A DNA stretch of 64,000 bases from Tubulanus polymorphus (lineage: Eukaryota; Nemertea; Palaeonemertea; Tubulaniformes; Tubulanidae): assembly GCF_964204645.1 (NCBI RefSeq), contig NC_134028.1, positions 18,326,153 through 18,390,152 of the forward strand, given 5' to 3'. Positions 32,055 to 44,730 of the stretch are shown in pieces. A program made the translations under genes and the position numbers. The notes under the pieces were generated by a model, which was given only the letters and a program-made list of their open reading frames with translations, was not told where the DNA came from and did no database searches. Every line of letters begins with the position of its first letter. Position 1 is the stretch's first letter.

Positions 32055-34367
32055 ACTTTCATTTTGGTAACAGTTATTCCACAACCTATGTTACTTGTTG
32101 TTCATTTGCATTTTTTAATTGAAGTCGATTTTGATCATAGTTGCCCCCATATGATAATTGTGTTTAATAGCTCTTATTTCTTCCCAACAGATTTGTAAGT
32201 CGAGCCACTGTTTAGTGTGGGCACAGGTGCTATTTGTATCCCTTAATTGTTCTACTGTTGGTCACCAGGATATATGTTTGTTACCTGACAGACTGATGTG
32301 TTTTTCAGAAAGGGAATTGGACTTGCGCTCAGTGTTCATTAAAGACTAATGAAAATATGAATAAAGAAATCACAGCAAAATTGGAGGTAGAGTATACTTC
32401 ATTCATCCTGTCATTCTGCCTATTGATTTTTTTCTCTTCTGATTGCTCTGCCTGCCCAACCAAAAAGCCTGGTCCAGTTATATTCTAAATAGAAATATTG
32501 CTTTAATTGCCCAGCAGTCATGGTGTTACTTCTAGTGAGACCATTGATAACACCTGATTTAGAAAATGTGTATGAATGTACGGTTTAGGTCTGGGTCATT
32601 CTAAATAAATTAGTTCATGGTGCGTGTTGAATTAGAGACTAACTTAAATGTCTGTGTGTGTTGTTAATGCTACTTGTGGGCACTAACCTAAAAAGCTGGT
32701 AGTACTTTCTGTCGTTCACTTCTCTATGTAGCTGCCAAAAACTGGTGTCGAAGCATATTAATTAACCGTCAACTTAGTTCGGAACATAAACTCAAAATAT
32801 AGCTGCAAAGCAGCGATAACGGGTTTTCTGGATGCATGTGATCGAAAGGAAAAATTAATTACCGGGTATTCGATGGACAAAAATAAAATGAGGTGATTTG
32901 GATATTATCGGAGCAATCCTCTTTTTGGTTGAATGGTCTAACCCCAGTAAAGTCCCCCGTGATTTGGAAATTCTCGGAGCCCTCCTTTATTTACTTACTA
33001 AATGACGTCACAAACTGTTATTTCGCCGGTGCTTGTTGTCTAACAATTCAATTCAATTTCGTTTCGAAGCTGTCAGTTGCCGAATCTGAATGAAGATGAA
33101 TTTTATTTGACGAAATCGGCGGAAAATACATAATAATAATAATCAACAGAATTTCAAGAGGATTTTCGACGAAAGTCAGAAAACCCTAATAAATATCCCT
33201 TGCGCTGAACTTTCCGTCGACACAACATTTTTGACATCGTGATCTTGTAGAGTCATGTCATATCTGTTATTTTTATTGGGGTCAGGACCTCTCTTCATTT
33301 TAACATGATTGGATAACCATTGGAAACCCATTTTACATTGCGCGTTGAACAGGTGCGCGTTGTTACTAGCAACTGCCTAGCGTCTTGCTACCAGGAAGAG
33401 ATTATGGGAATGCGCAAGCATAATACAATCTATTTATGTGCGTTATAGATATGCACAGTCGTCGCAATATGAAAGATGGCTTTGTGCTCGGCGTTTGAGC
33501 GAAAATTTTTCGAGGATACCACAATATTTAGCGAAACTACAGCAGATTAACTTACGGTAGCATATGATAACATTCTTTAAATATAAGGTGAATATAATGT
33601 CTAATTTCTCATAGTCACACTCTTTTCCTCCCTTTGTGAATTATACATTTAAACGAATGAAAGAGCCCATCTTCGTATCAGTCCAAATGGTTTACACGCC
33701 AAATGATGCCAAATTGTATAAAATTTCAATCAGAAAATTCATCAGTTTTGGTCAAACTACGTCCGTGTTATGGATTTTCAAAGAAAAATATAATCACCTT
33801 CTCTCAACATAATCAGTAGCCTACTCAATCAATGTTTTCTGGATCCTTTCAACTTGAAAATTCAATTCTATAATTAAGATGTAAATAACATTACATAGGC
33901 CTACATTTTTTCTAATTTCAGATTTTATGAAAAATCGTCATAATTAACCTCTAAATTGTTTCTTTTTTTCCAGACTATAGACTATATTTAAGTAACGATC
34001 GGTGGATATAGAATGTTAGGCGCAAAGCTCAATACAAATTGGTAGGTGACCTGTAAATCAGATTTTTTTTAAATTTCATTTAGGGAGCATCTCAAAATTT
34101 TAATAGTTCTGTTGATTAGAATAACTGTCTAATTGGTTTAAACCCCCCCCCACCGCCCCCCCCTTTGTTAGACCCATGCCATGTTAGACCCAAAATCAAT
34201 AGTTGGAACTATTGATTTTCTAATGAGAGACCACAGACAAAGATGAGACATTCTCACGAGTGTACTTTGGTCACAACTTTTAATTCTCTTTTTATTCTTC
34301 ATATTGTTTTTTTTTTAAACTTTTTTTAAATTTTTAATCAAACTCTAATAGACTTTATAAAAATATC
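32055..34367. other. Host intergenic DNA, no gene recognised
   Basis: Only short unassigned frames are present. There is a C-run near 34143-34163. No RNA gene or transposon end is recognised. Confidence 0.4.
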
Positions 34368-34757
34368 AAATATCTAAAGTGCCAACAGACAGTTAAATCT
34401 ACTGCTTGTAATATAAATATATTTGAAACTGCGATTCAATTCAATGTTATCTTTATTGCTCACAATAAATTGATATTTCGACAGTCGTGATGAATCCGCA
34501 GGTGGCCTTATCCCCCTTTTGAGACTCATTCTAATTGAAGTATCTCTCAAATTTTGAGATGCTCCCTTATTTGAGAGAAACATCAACAGAATCTGAGCTC
34601 CGTTTGTCGACTATGAGGGCAACACTTTAAATGTGGCCGAGGGATTGATGTGGGAGTCTGATTTGAAGGATAAGCGGGCGATGAAGTGGCACCAGTACTC
34701 ATTAAATGGCGTATTTTGCTGGCATATAAATCGTCATCTGCTAATGAACTATTGCGA
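34368..34757. repeat. Direct repeat around P-like transposase relic, unit 1
   Basis: About 390 bp (from atctaaagtgccaacagaca to atgaactattgcga) recur with small differences at 35296-35697, giving a period of about 930 bp. The interval between them carries most of the transposase-like coding. Confidence 0.75.
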
Positions 34758-35306
34758 TCATCGCCATTACTTAACTTGCCTCATGACATTGAGGGATTAT
34801 ACTCATCTTTCGAATAGTGTGTCTGGTATCAATTTTTGCCTCATCAACCTAGTGAAGAATGAATTGAATTTTCATGATATGAAAGACTACCAAAAATTTG
34901 TGTCACCTGCCTGCGATGAAGTTAAGATCAAAGATGGTCTAGTTTACGTAGCCCAGAAACTGGCGAATTATCCAGATTTTGCGACTTGGGCAACTTGAAC
35001 AATGAACTTGTAACTTTTTCGAATAACTACAAAGAAGATGGAGGTAATAATTGTGAAGCCGTTGCAACACATGCATTCATGATTCATGGGTTGTTTAATG
35101 AAATCCATAGCGTAATCACCAATTATCCATGCGTCAGTTTTGACAGTAATCAGATATGTTGGGTGATACAAAAAGTGCTGCAAGCTGTTGAACTGTCTGG
35201 TTTTCATTTAAAATATTTTGTTCGCGATGGTGCATCACCAAACAGATGTTTTTTTTCCAAACTACACCACGACATTGTACTTGATTTATCAATCAAATAT
35301 ATCTAA
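34633..35306 (+). pseudogene. P-element/THAP9-like transposase fragment
   Basis: Two frames (34633-34998 and 34986-35306) overlap around a frameshift. The first contains MKWHQYSLNGVFCWHI and LTCLMTLRDYTH, resembling the helical region upstream of the P/THAP9 catalytic core. The second has AVATHAFMIHGLFNE and FVRDGASPNRCFFSKLHH; the DGASPNR segment is a hallmark of that family. No THAP zinc finger or full RNase-H-like core is present, so it is a dead fragment. Confidence 0.7.
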
Positions 35307-35697
35307 AGTACCAACAGACAGTTAAATCTACTGCTTGTAATATAAATATATTTGAAACTGCAATTCAATGCAATGTTATCTTTATTGCACCACAATAAAT
35401 CGATAGTTCGACAGTCGTGATGAATCCGCAGTCAGCCTTAACCCCCTACCCCCTTTCGCGAGTTATTCTAATTGAAGTAACTCTCGAAATTTTGAGATGC
35501 TCCATTATTTGAGAGAGACATCAACAGAATCTAAGCTCCATTTGTCGACTATGCGAGAAACACTTTAAATGTGGCTGAGGGATTGATGTGAGAGTCTGTG
35601 ATTTGAAGGATAAGCGGGCGATGAAATGGCACCAGTACTCATTAAATGGTGTATTTTGCTGGCATATAAATCATCATCTGCCATTGAACTATTGCGA
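35296..35697. repeat. Direct repeat around P-like transposase relic, unit 2
   Basis: This is the second copy of the 34368-34757 unit, including the tail that encodes a broken MKWHQYSLNG segment. The arrangement is a partial tandem duplication. Confidence 0.75.
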
Positions 35698-38504
35698 AGG
35701 ACCAGCATTTTGCACTCCAAAACCTGTATCATTGTGGATGAATCATATATTTCATATCTGAACCACCGCCTGCACCTGATGAGAATGATGAGGAACAATT
35801 GGGAAAATTCTGGATGGCACAATTAAACTAGGAATTCAATGCTTAGAATTATATACAATGACTTGCGTTTGTCAGTGAGAAAGGTTTAAAGCTCTGATAT
35901 TCATCTAAAATCAGAAATATGAAATTTGTCAATTCCAGTGGCTCGAAGAAGATTTCTTGCTATTCCTAGAGAACTGGCGAGGCTATAGTCTGGTGATGAT
36001 TTAACAAAAGCAAAGGAGAGTCGCCTAGCAAAAGTAAGCAAAAACTGGAAGGATTTCAAATCACCAATAATGAGTTATTTATTTGAGATGTATTTAAACT
36101 TAAAGTATAAAAGGCCCATCATCTGTCAGACATGGCAGTATCTCTGAACCCATGGAGCAGTCAAGAGCTCCGCTGTTGAAACTGGAATTTCCCTAATATC
36201 TCTGTCAGTTAACCGGTTTGGACCCTCCTTTTTGTCAGGAATATGTGTAAACATGTAATATAGTCATATCTATGGCTTAAAATTTAGTTTAAGCCCTCCT
36301 TCATGCATAAATTAGCAATTTACTTAGTGCATTCTTCAAATTTTCAAATCTTTGAATGACAAGCTGGGAGGAGTTATTCACCTCACCACAGATAGCACAG
36401 TGACCTGTAGTCATAAACCTATATAAACAAAACAGTTGCAGCTCTCTAGTGCGTAATTTTGGGGGTTAGAAAACTTTTGACCTGAAATTTGTATCAAACT
36501 GAAAATTTATATATCATCTTAACTCCTCATCAGTAACAATGTGTGAAAATTTCATCAAAATCGGACAAAAATTGAATAAATTGAAAATACAGATTTTATG
36601 TTCAACTCCATTATTACTGGAGGAATTCTTATAAAAAAACATCTACAAAATCAGCGAATTCTAATTAAGAAGATTACTATGACCAAAATGATATCAAACG
36701 TATACGAAAAAAGTTTTTTTTATGAGTCACTGTGATATACTGTCGGCCTTTAAACTTAAACATAACTTACATTTACAACATGAACAACTTCAACATATAA
36801 TTTTCTATATTTTAGTTGAGTCATTTGTATGCCTGACTTGAGAATTGGTGCTTAAACCTGAAGTGTAGTTCTTTTTGAGTGGGAAGTTAAGCCAAGATCC
36901 GCTGGAGATTCATTTCAGCAAACAGAGATCTTGTGGAGGCAAACATGAAAACCCGAACTCGCTCGAATTTTGGCGTAACGACAGAAAAATGCTTGTTGCT
37001 GGGTCGAAAGCAACTCTTGCCTTGTGATATGGCAACTGCCAAGTCGACGATTACTCAGTAATGGACGAAATCGATATTCGGAGAAGAAATGATCACTAAG
37101 TATGTTTATTATTTGATTTCAGCCTGTTATAAACTATGTTATGGGAAGCACTCAAATTTTTCGAAGGCTTTTCTTCTTTGTTGTACCTGTTTTTGGTTTC
37201 AATTTCTGTTTCACAAACATGTGTGAATTGACGAATCCTTTCTTTCGAATTTGTATCTAGCAAATCTTGTTTCAGCATATATCTTTTCAATTGATCACTA
37301 CTAAAGGTGCTGATATGGAATTCCACGAGAATAATATTGCCGGTCACTTAGTACAGTATCTTTAAGGATTTTTTAACGTTTCCTTTCAGATTTACTGAAT
37401 TTTATGTGACAAGCAGTGGGTTTATTTTCAAATTTTTAAACCCTCTCATTAACACAGAAAAGTCCACCACGATTACAAATATCAATTAGTCGTTTAGTAT
37501 AGTCAAGAAATGTTGATGCACTCGAAATATCTTCAGTTCTCCAAGAGGTAAAAATTGTTGCATTATTTGCCGCCATAACAGAATTCTCCTTTTTAATTGA
37601 TTTATAGCCTATGTAAAGTTTTTAAGTTGAAATGCAACATATCCAGCTACATAACGAATAATTTGTTCGTTTTTATGGTTGAAGACCATATAGGGATTGT
37701 CGCTAGTAAAAATTCTGCCGTTCACAGAAAACACCCGTAGTATCTCTACTGCCATGGATATAGTCCCATAATGTTGTAATGATATAGAACTGATAATCTG
37801 ATAAAAAGTTGTCTGTCACGCCTCATTTGCCTATATCCATGATCCTAGCTATGACTATTGTTTATCCTGTTTTACTTGTTGGTCCAAAACAAAAATCGTG
37901 ACGAATTATGGAAAGTTTTGAGGCACATGAAGGGCTCACCATATCAGTGAATTGTCTAAATCGGTTTTACTCAGTAATGAAATATTATCCCCATCACTAT
38001 CATCACAGGTGCTTGCGCACTTATACATTCGTAAGTAATCCATAGATACTGCGCAGTTCGTGGTTTACACTGACAGGGAGAGTATTGGTAGGGTGGTCTC
38101 TGCGGTGTTTGTCAGTCGCCAGCCCAGATTTTATTTCTTGAAAGCGCTGCTGGTGAGGGATTTTCTTCATGCAATGAAAATTACCAGTAATGCCAGCCGT
38201 TATCACATATATCTATACAAACTACGCCATTCAAATATGCTGTATTCTTGGGAATACGCTGAGTTAGCATGGGTAGTAGGTTAGTGTGTAGAGACAGCGG
38301 TGCTGCATACACAGCAAGATAATCTGCTGCGTCCCGCCTAAAACACAGGCCGACTCAGATTGACTGACGCGAAAAAATCAAACTGTTTGGGTTAGGGTTA
38401 AGTTAGGCTTAGGTTTAGGTTAAAAAATAAATTCTCGCACACTCGAATTTATTTTTTATTTTTTGCTCACTCGACCCTTCAACCTTTGATATGAAACAAC
38501 TAAA
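35698..38504. other. Host intergenic DNA with degraded repeats
   Basis: No gene is recognised. Just outside copy C, 38388-38425 has ttaggg-like steps (gggttagggttaagttagg) and 38424-38462 has a short AT palindrome around tcgcacactcg. Nothing else is assignable. Confidence 0.4.
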
Positions 38505-38594
38505 CCCCTATTACTCTTAAAATATTCATATATATGAATAAAATATAAATGAATAACTTCTAAAATCAATTTTAATAAAAGATTTAGTATTAAA

Positions 38595-41500
38595 ATGGAA
38601 GCAAATAAGTACTACTGTTCAACATGTAAAATCAATATAGATAAATCCCAAAAAGCAAGACACAATAAAACTAAAACACATTTAGAGAATAAATTGAAAC
38701 TAGAATATAAAGATGATATATTAGAAACTAAATTAGAAGAATTAAAGAATGAAAAAGAAACATACAAATGTGATACATGTAATCAATCATTCAGTGATAA
38801 AAGATATTATAAAGAACATTTAAAATCTAAAAGCCATATTAGAAATATGAATAATGATATTTTAGGTGAAGATTATTTTGATAATGATAACGATAAGAAA
38901 CATAAGACAATTAAAAGAATAAGAAATAAATTAAACAATAAAAGACCATACATGGAAGATGTAAGAAATTATATTAATTCATTAGATAATAAAAAAGATA
39001 TAGAGATAACCGAAGCATTTAAAAGTGATATTGGCCCAGCAGGTATCGAGTTTAAATTTCATAAAGGAAAAACATTAGAAGAAAATAAAAAACATTTAGA
39101 AAATATGAAAAATATTATAAAAATAATAACTGATGTTGAATATCCTAAAATTAGTATATCTTCTAAAGTAAAGTTTACAAAATCTGAAGATAAACCAATA
39201 TATAATATAAATTCTCATTCACAACATATTATATCTAAACAACATATAGATGATAAATTAGATAAATGTTATAATGAAGTAAAAACTAAAATAGAAGAGA
39301 AATATTTTGAAGGATCTGGTTTAATATTTGATGAAATAATATTTATGACTTTACATGTTTATAACACAAAATATAATAAGTTAACTAAATCAAAACCAAT
39401 AGATGAAAATAATGTATCATATTATAAAGAACCAGATATTGAAGCATTGAGTTATATATTAAACTGCCATTTAAAACTAATGCTGTAATAAATGTACAAA
39501 ATTTTGATGATAAATGTTTTCTATGGACAATTATAAGTTGCTTACATCCAACAGAAGATATTACACATAGTTTTAGATTAACTCATTATAAACCATTTGA
39601 AAATAATTATAAGATAGATAAGTATCCTGTTAGAATTAAAAACATCCCAAAAATAGAAAGAGATAATAATATAAAGATAAATGTATTTGATTTAATCAAA
39701 TTACCAAATACAAAAGGTAACAATATAAAACATTATACATTAGACCGTTTATATCTATCAAAAGATTATGATTCAAATGATGTTATAGATATACTATATT
39801 ATGAAAATCATTATATGTGGATTAAAAGAATTGATTTATTTTTTAAATCAGAAAATGATTTTGATAATAGAATATATCTACGTAGAAGATGTTTACATAA
39901 ATTCAGAACTGAAAGTGCATTATTAAATCATAAACAATTATGTGAAAATCATGATTATTGTAAATTAGTTTTACCAAATGAAAAGGATAAAATATTAGAA
40001 TGCAAAAAATATGATTACAAAAATGAAGTACCATTTGTAATATATGGAGATTTTGAATCATTAAATAAAGAACTAACTGATCAAGATAGAAAAGAAATAT
40101 ATTATAAAAGAAAGAAATTAAATTCTAATGAAAGTGATTTTTCAGATGAACCACCAAAAACAAATACAATTAAAAAGATTCATCAATCAGCTGCTGCTTT
40201 CGGGTTATATATAAAATCTGATTATCCAGAACTAATTAAAAGTGAATATTATCATTATAGAAATGAAAACGTTATTAATCATTTTTGTGACTTATTAATT
40301 GAATATGAAATAAGATTTAGTAAATTATTGAATACAAATAAAGAAATAATTATGACAGAAGAAGATAAAGAAGAATTTGTGTTTACAGGTAAATGTTATT
40401 ATTGTGAAAAGATATTTAATTATAAAGATAAAAAAGTCAGAGACCATGATCATTTGAATGGAAAGTTTAGAGGTGCTGCACATGAGAATTGTAACTTACA
40501 AGCTTACAAGAAAATTAATATGATGCTCATTTATTTATCAAACAGCTATGTTATAAAATAGAAGAAATTAATAATGAAATAGAAAGATTAAATTCAAATA
40601 GATCAAAAGATAAAATACCAACTTATAAATTTAAAATGTTAGCTAAAACATCTGAGAATTATATATCATTCCAATTTGGTTGCCTAAGATTTATAGATTT
40701 TTAAATAGTTCATTAGATAACTTATCAAAATCATTAGTTGATGATGAATTAAAAATATTAAAGCAACACTACCCAAATAATGATGATTTCCAATTAATGA
40801 GATATAAAGGCGCAATTCCATATTCTTTCTATAAAAATCATGATGATTTTAACATAACTGAATTATTGAAAGAACAATTCTATGATGAATTAAAAAATGA
40901 ATATGTTAAAGATGAAGTCTATAATAGAACATTGAATATTTGGAATCATTTCAAAATAGAAAATCATGGGCAATTTGTAGATTCATATCTAAAATCAGAT
41001 GTATTATTATTAACCGATATATTCGAAAGGTTTAGAGATGTAAACCAAAAATATTTTAATATTGGTCCTTGTCATTGTTATTCAAGTCCAGGATTAACAT
41101 GGGATTATGGATTAAAATTCACAGATATAAAAATGGATTTGATAACAAATATAGATCAATTATTATTATTTAAAAAATCTATAAGAGGAGGAGTTTCAGG
41201 TGTATTAGGGGATAGATATTTCAATGTAAATGATAACCCTGGATATAAGTTATTATATATAGATGCAAATAATTTGTATGGTTGGACAATGATGGAACCA
41301 CAACCTTATGGAGTATTTGAAATAAGTGAAGTTTCACAACATGAAAATAATGATAAATTTGATTGGAAGAAAAGAATCCTAGATATTGCAGATGATTCAG
41401 ATACTGGTTACTTCTTTGTTGTAGATTTAGAATATCCTGAACATATTAAATTTAAATCTAGAAATCTAGCATACTGTCCAGAACATAAAACTGTAACTCA

Positions 41501-42509
41501 TGAAGAATTATCAAATTACCAAAAAAGAATTAAACCCGAAAATCATATTCATACATAAAAGTTAATGGTAACTCAAGAAGATAAATATAATTATGTAGTA
41601 CATTATAGAATGTTAAAGTTTTATCTAAAACAAGGAATGATCCTAAAAAAAGTACATAGTTATATTTCATTTAGTCAATCTAAGTGGTTAGAAAAATATA
41701 TAGATTTTAACACCAAACAGAGAACTGAAGCTAAAACTGATTTCGAGCAAGATTTCTTCAAGTTAATGAATAATGCATTCTATGGTAAGACTTGTGAAAA
41801 TATTAGAAATAGAAATCATATTGAGTTAGTAAGTAATGGCAAAAGGATAAGGCATTTACAATCATATCCTAAGTTTTTAGGTAACAGAATATTTGATGAA
41901 AATTTAGCCGCAGTTAAAATGAGAAGAACATCAATGAAATTTAATAAACCAATCTATGTTGGAGCATCAGTTTTAGAATTATCAAAATTACTAATGTATG
42001 AATTCTATTATAATGTATTACAACCACTTTTTGGAGAAAAACATATAGAAATCTTATATTTTGATACTGACAGTTACATATTAAAGATAAAAACTAATAA
42101 CATAACAGATGATTTAAAAACATTCAAACATCATTTTGATTTCAGTAATTATCCTAAAAATCATGAATTGTTTAGCAATGATAATAAAAAAGTTCCTGGT
42201 AAATTCAAAGATAAATTAGGTGGTGAAGAAATGATTGAATTCATTGGTATTAGATCTAAAATGTATTCATATAAAACTAAAGAACATGAAGCTAAAAAGT
42301 TAAAAGGAATAACCAAAAGTGTAGTAGAAAAGAATATTCATTTCAAAGATTACATCAATTGTATATTCAATGAAGAAGTTAGAAAACATAAGATGAGATG
42401 TTTAAGATCTGAAGATCATGAAATGTTTATTGAAGAAATTGAAAAGATAAGTCTAAACCCATTTGATGATAAAAGATATATTTTAGATGATGGAATTCAT
42501 ACTTTTTAA
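38595..42509 (+). pseudogene. polB: Protein-primed family B DNA polymerase, broken (copy C)
   Basis: The start, both zinc fingers and the exonuclease and polymerase motifs are recognisable (YGDFES, DANNLYGW, NNAFYGKT, YFDTDSY). A 2-nt insertion near 39456, a deletion near 40510 that removes the NLSGYDAH exonuclease motif, further damage near 40697 and a GAA-to-TAA change near 41556 break the frame. The C-terminus ends early (GIHTF), with about 30 residues lost. The palm motifs B and C are in the open 41565-42509 segment. Confidence 0.93.
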
Positions 42510-42538
42510 TCAAATTTTAATAAAAATATGTATTATAA

Positions 42539-42892
42539 ATGGAGAGTAAACAATCGCACAGTGAGAACAACAAATTATTTTTAGATAGAATAAAAGATAC
42601 TTCAAATGTCAAATCAGTAGATTATAAATTTAGGAAGTTAAAAGAATTAATAATCCATAAGAAATATCTAATTACAAATATTGATACAGTTACTAACAAA
42701 TATGGAGATAAATTAGTTATACACTTAGAATATGAAGGATTAAAAGGAAATACATATAAATTCAGAACATATTTACCAGATATATTTCATAGATTATCAA
42801 GTGAAGATCTAGAAGAATTATGTTCTGGAGATTTCTATTTCGTATACAAAGGTAAGAATGAAAAAGGGCGCCATGAAATAGATTTCGAATAA
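42539..42892 (+). CDS. Conserved small Polinton protein, possible OB-fold (copy C)
   Basis: This intact 117-aa homologue of 4172-4525 differs by scattered substitutions. It follows polB by 29 nt and starts in the attataaATGG context. Confidence 0.7.
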   Translation: MESKQSHSENNKLFLDRIKDTSNVKSVDYKFRKLKELIIHKKYLITNIDTVTNKYGDKLVIHLEYEGLKGNTYKFRTYLPDIFHRLSSEDLEELCSGDFYFVYKGKNEKGRHEIDFE

Positions 42893-42909
42893 GAAAATAT
42901 GTAAAATAA

Positions 42910-43662
42910 ATGGTAGAATTAAAAGAATACAGAATATTTGTTGATTCTAGAAAACTTACAAATTATAAATCACATAATTTACTAGTTCAATTAGATAGAG
43001 AATTTAAGAATTGTGTTGATTTAAAATTAGTTAATATAAGTTTATGTAATTCTTTTTACAATGTATCGGATAAAAGTCTTGAACATTTATTTATTTCAAT
43101 CAGGAGTAAGAATATATGGAATTATCTATTTTTAAAACCAGGATTATATAATTTAGAATCATTAACGCAAGAAATTAATAAAAAAGCTCGGATCAAATTA
43201 GGTAGTGATGCTGGCTTTAACGTTAGATTTTTGAAAAGTGATAATTCTAATAAAATGAAGATAAGGTTAGCTCATAATGAAAAATATCAATTTTCAGTTA
43301 AAAAACCTGTAGCTAAACTGTTAGGAATTACACCAGATAAACTTAATTCAAATGTTGATACTACACCAAATATAATACCTTACACACATTTCTATATTTA
43401 TTGCAATTTAATTGATCCTACAAAAACATTTGAAGCAACTAAAGATAAAACTTGCAATTCTAGTATACTAAATATTTTACCATTAAAAAATGTTAAACAA
43501 TTTGGAACTGAAATAAATTATAATTTAACAGAATGTGATTTTAAACCTTGCATTCCACATTTCAATAATTTCAAATTAGAAATAAGAAATCATAATGGAT
43601 ATTTAATTGATTTAAATAACTTTCCTGTGATATATGAATTAGTTATAAGATGTAGAGAGTAA
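42910..43662 (+). CDS. Penton-like minor capsid protein, intact (copy C)
   Basis: This 250-aa protein has termini almost identical to copy B. The middle differs in sequence and length (LEHLFISIRSKNIWNYLF, DAGFNVRFLKSDN, GITPDKLNSNVDTTPN). Constant ends with a variable centre fit an exposed structural protein. The capsid role is inferred. Confidence 0.6.
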   Translation: MVELKEYRIFVDSRKLTNYKSHNLLVQLDREFKNCVDLKLVNISLCNSFYNVSDKSLEHLFISIRSKNIWNYLFLKPGLYNLESLTQEINKKARIKLGSDAGFNVRFLKSDNSNKMKIRLAHNEKYQFSVKKPVAKLLGITPDKLNSNVDTTPNIIPYTHFYIYCNLIDPTKTFEATKDKTCNSSILNILPLKNVKQFGTEINYNLTECDFKPCIPHFNNFKLEIRNHNGYLIDLNNFPVIYELVIRCRE

Positions 43663-43681
43663 TTTTTTCATTATATAAATG
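43661..43681 (+). promoter_or_regulatory. Start motif revealing the upstream start of the acidic gene
   Basis: The sequence aattttttcattatataaATG sits at an ATG 60 nt before the MKFNINDV methionine. Copies A and B have lost this ATG or its frame, but the motif supports it as the ancestral start. Confidence 0.55.
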
Positions 43682-44038
43682 AATATAACTGTTGGACCGA
43701 GTATATGTTTTGGGTTTGATTTTAAACATGAGAAAGAAATGAAATTTAACATTAATGATGTAATTACACATATTAAAAATATTGCATTTTCTGATGAAAC
43801 AACATTTGAGTATGAAAAAACAATAGATAAAGAAACTTCAAATGTAGAAAAGATTACTGATTTAATTAGAGAATCTTTAAGATTTTATGAATTAGATGAA
43901 GATTTTATCATAGATGATATTAAAAACATATTAACCAAAATATATGATAATCCTGAAACTAGTAATGAAATAAATGTTGAAATAATTATAAATAAGATAA
44001 CTAAATATTTTGATGATAGTAATTTTTTTGATAAATAA
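43679..44038 (+). CDS. Small acidic Polinton protein, full-length form (copy C)
   Basis: This 119-residue protein starts MNITVGPSICFGF and continues into the MKFNINDVITHIKN segment shared with A and B. Strong acidity and predicted helices are the only features. No family is recognised. The longer form is chosen because of the start motif at 43661-43681. Confidence 0.65.
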   Translation: MNITVGPSICFGFDFKHEKEMKFNINDVITHIKNIAFSDETTFEYEKTIDKETSNVEKITDLIRESLRFYELDEDFIIDDIKNILTKIYDNPETSNEINVEIIINKITKYFDDSNFFDK

Positions 44039-44260
44039 ATAAGTGATAATAAGTGGATAATAACTGGATTATATAATGGAGCATTACTATCAGTTGGAAC
44101 TTTTGGTTATTCAATGGTATTAAAAAAAGTATTCAAAATGGGAAGTGTTAATGTTGATAGATTTGATATAAATGATATCTTGAAATTAACATTAGCAGTT
44201 ACTTTATCTAATTTAACTATTGATTATTTGGAAAAACAAAAATATATTCCTCCCATATAA
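44039..44260 (+). pseudogene. Small 73-aa membrane protein, start codon lost (copy C)
   Basis: The frame and protein match copies A and B, but the first codon is ATA instead of ATG. The upstream T-run and TAAATA remain. With no replacement start near the N-terminus it is probably inactive. Confidence 0.75.
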
Positions 44261-44266
44261 ATGCGT

Positions 44267-44287
44267 AATTATTTTACTAAATAAATG
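44267..44287 (+). promoter_or_regulatory. Start motif, 140-aa gene (copy C)
   Basis: The sequence aattattttactaaataaATG has a T-rich run, a short spacer and TAAATAAATG. It is conserved with copy A before position 5915. Confidence 0.5.
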
Positions 44288-44707
44288 GCTTCTGCAATTA
44301 TAACTATTGTAGGATCGGCAATTGTTAACGCTTTAGCATTTACTGGTGGTGGTTATTTATTTAAGCATATTGATAAAAATAGTTCATTAGGAGAACAAAG
44401 AAGACGTAACTTAGCATTAGAAAAATACAATAAAGCAGCAGAAGAATATAGAGAAAAGAGGCAAAACTATATGGATTATATTAACAAGGAATTATATGAT
44501 CAGAAGATTTCACATAGAGATTTTCAATCAGTCGATGATGCAATGAGTTTATATAACGCAGTAACTAATAAAGAAAAATTACATCTATACAAACCTAAAT
44601 TATCAGATTATTATACCCCAAGTAAAGAACAAAAGAAATATGAAATAATATGGATTTTAGGTGGAACTGTGATCGTTATATTTGTAGCATATAGATTTAC
44701 TAATTAG
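44285..44707 (+). CDS. Conserved two-helix membrane protein, 140 aa (copy C)
   Basis: It is almost identical to the copy B protein: an N-terminal hydrophobic segment, the GEQRRRNLALEKYNKAAEEY helix, LSDYYTPSKEQKKYE and a C-terminal transmembrane segment. Confidence 0.8.
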   Translation: MASAIITIVGSAIVNALAFTGGGYLFKHIDKNSSLGEQRRRNLALEKYNKAAEEYREKRQNYMDYINKELYDQKISHRDFQSVDDAMSLYNAVTNKEKLHLYKPKLSDYYTPSKEQKKYEIIWILGGTVIVIFVAYRFTN

Positions 44708-44708
44708 T

Positions 44709-44730
44709 AATTTTTTTTGCTAAATAAATG
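44709..44730 (+). promoter_or_regulatory. Start motif, 141-aa gene (copy C)
   Basis: Eight T residues, a short spacer and TAAATAAATG precede the gene. It is one of the clearest examples of the motif. Confidence 0.55.

Noticed and set aside
34368-35697. Short LTR element bounded by direct repeats
   Set aside because: The repeats include coding sequence of the transposase-like frame and have no TG...CA ends or primer site.
38388-38425. Telomeric repeat near copy C
   Set aside because: There are only a few imperfect ttaggg-like steps and no sustained array.
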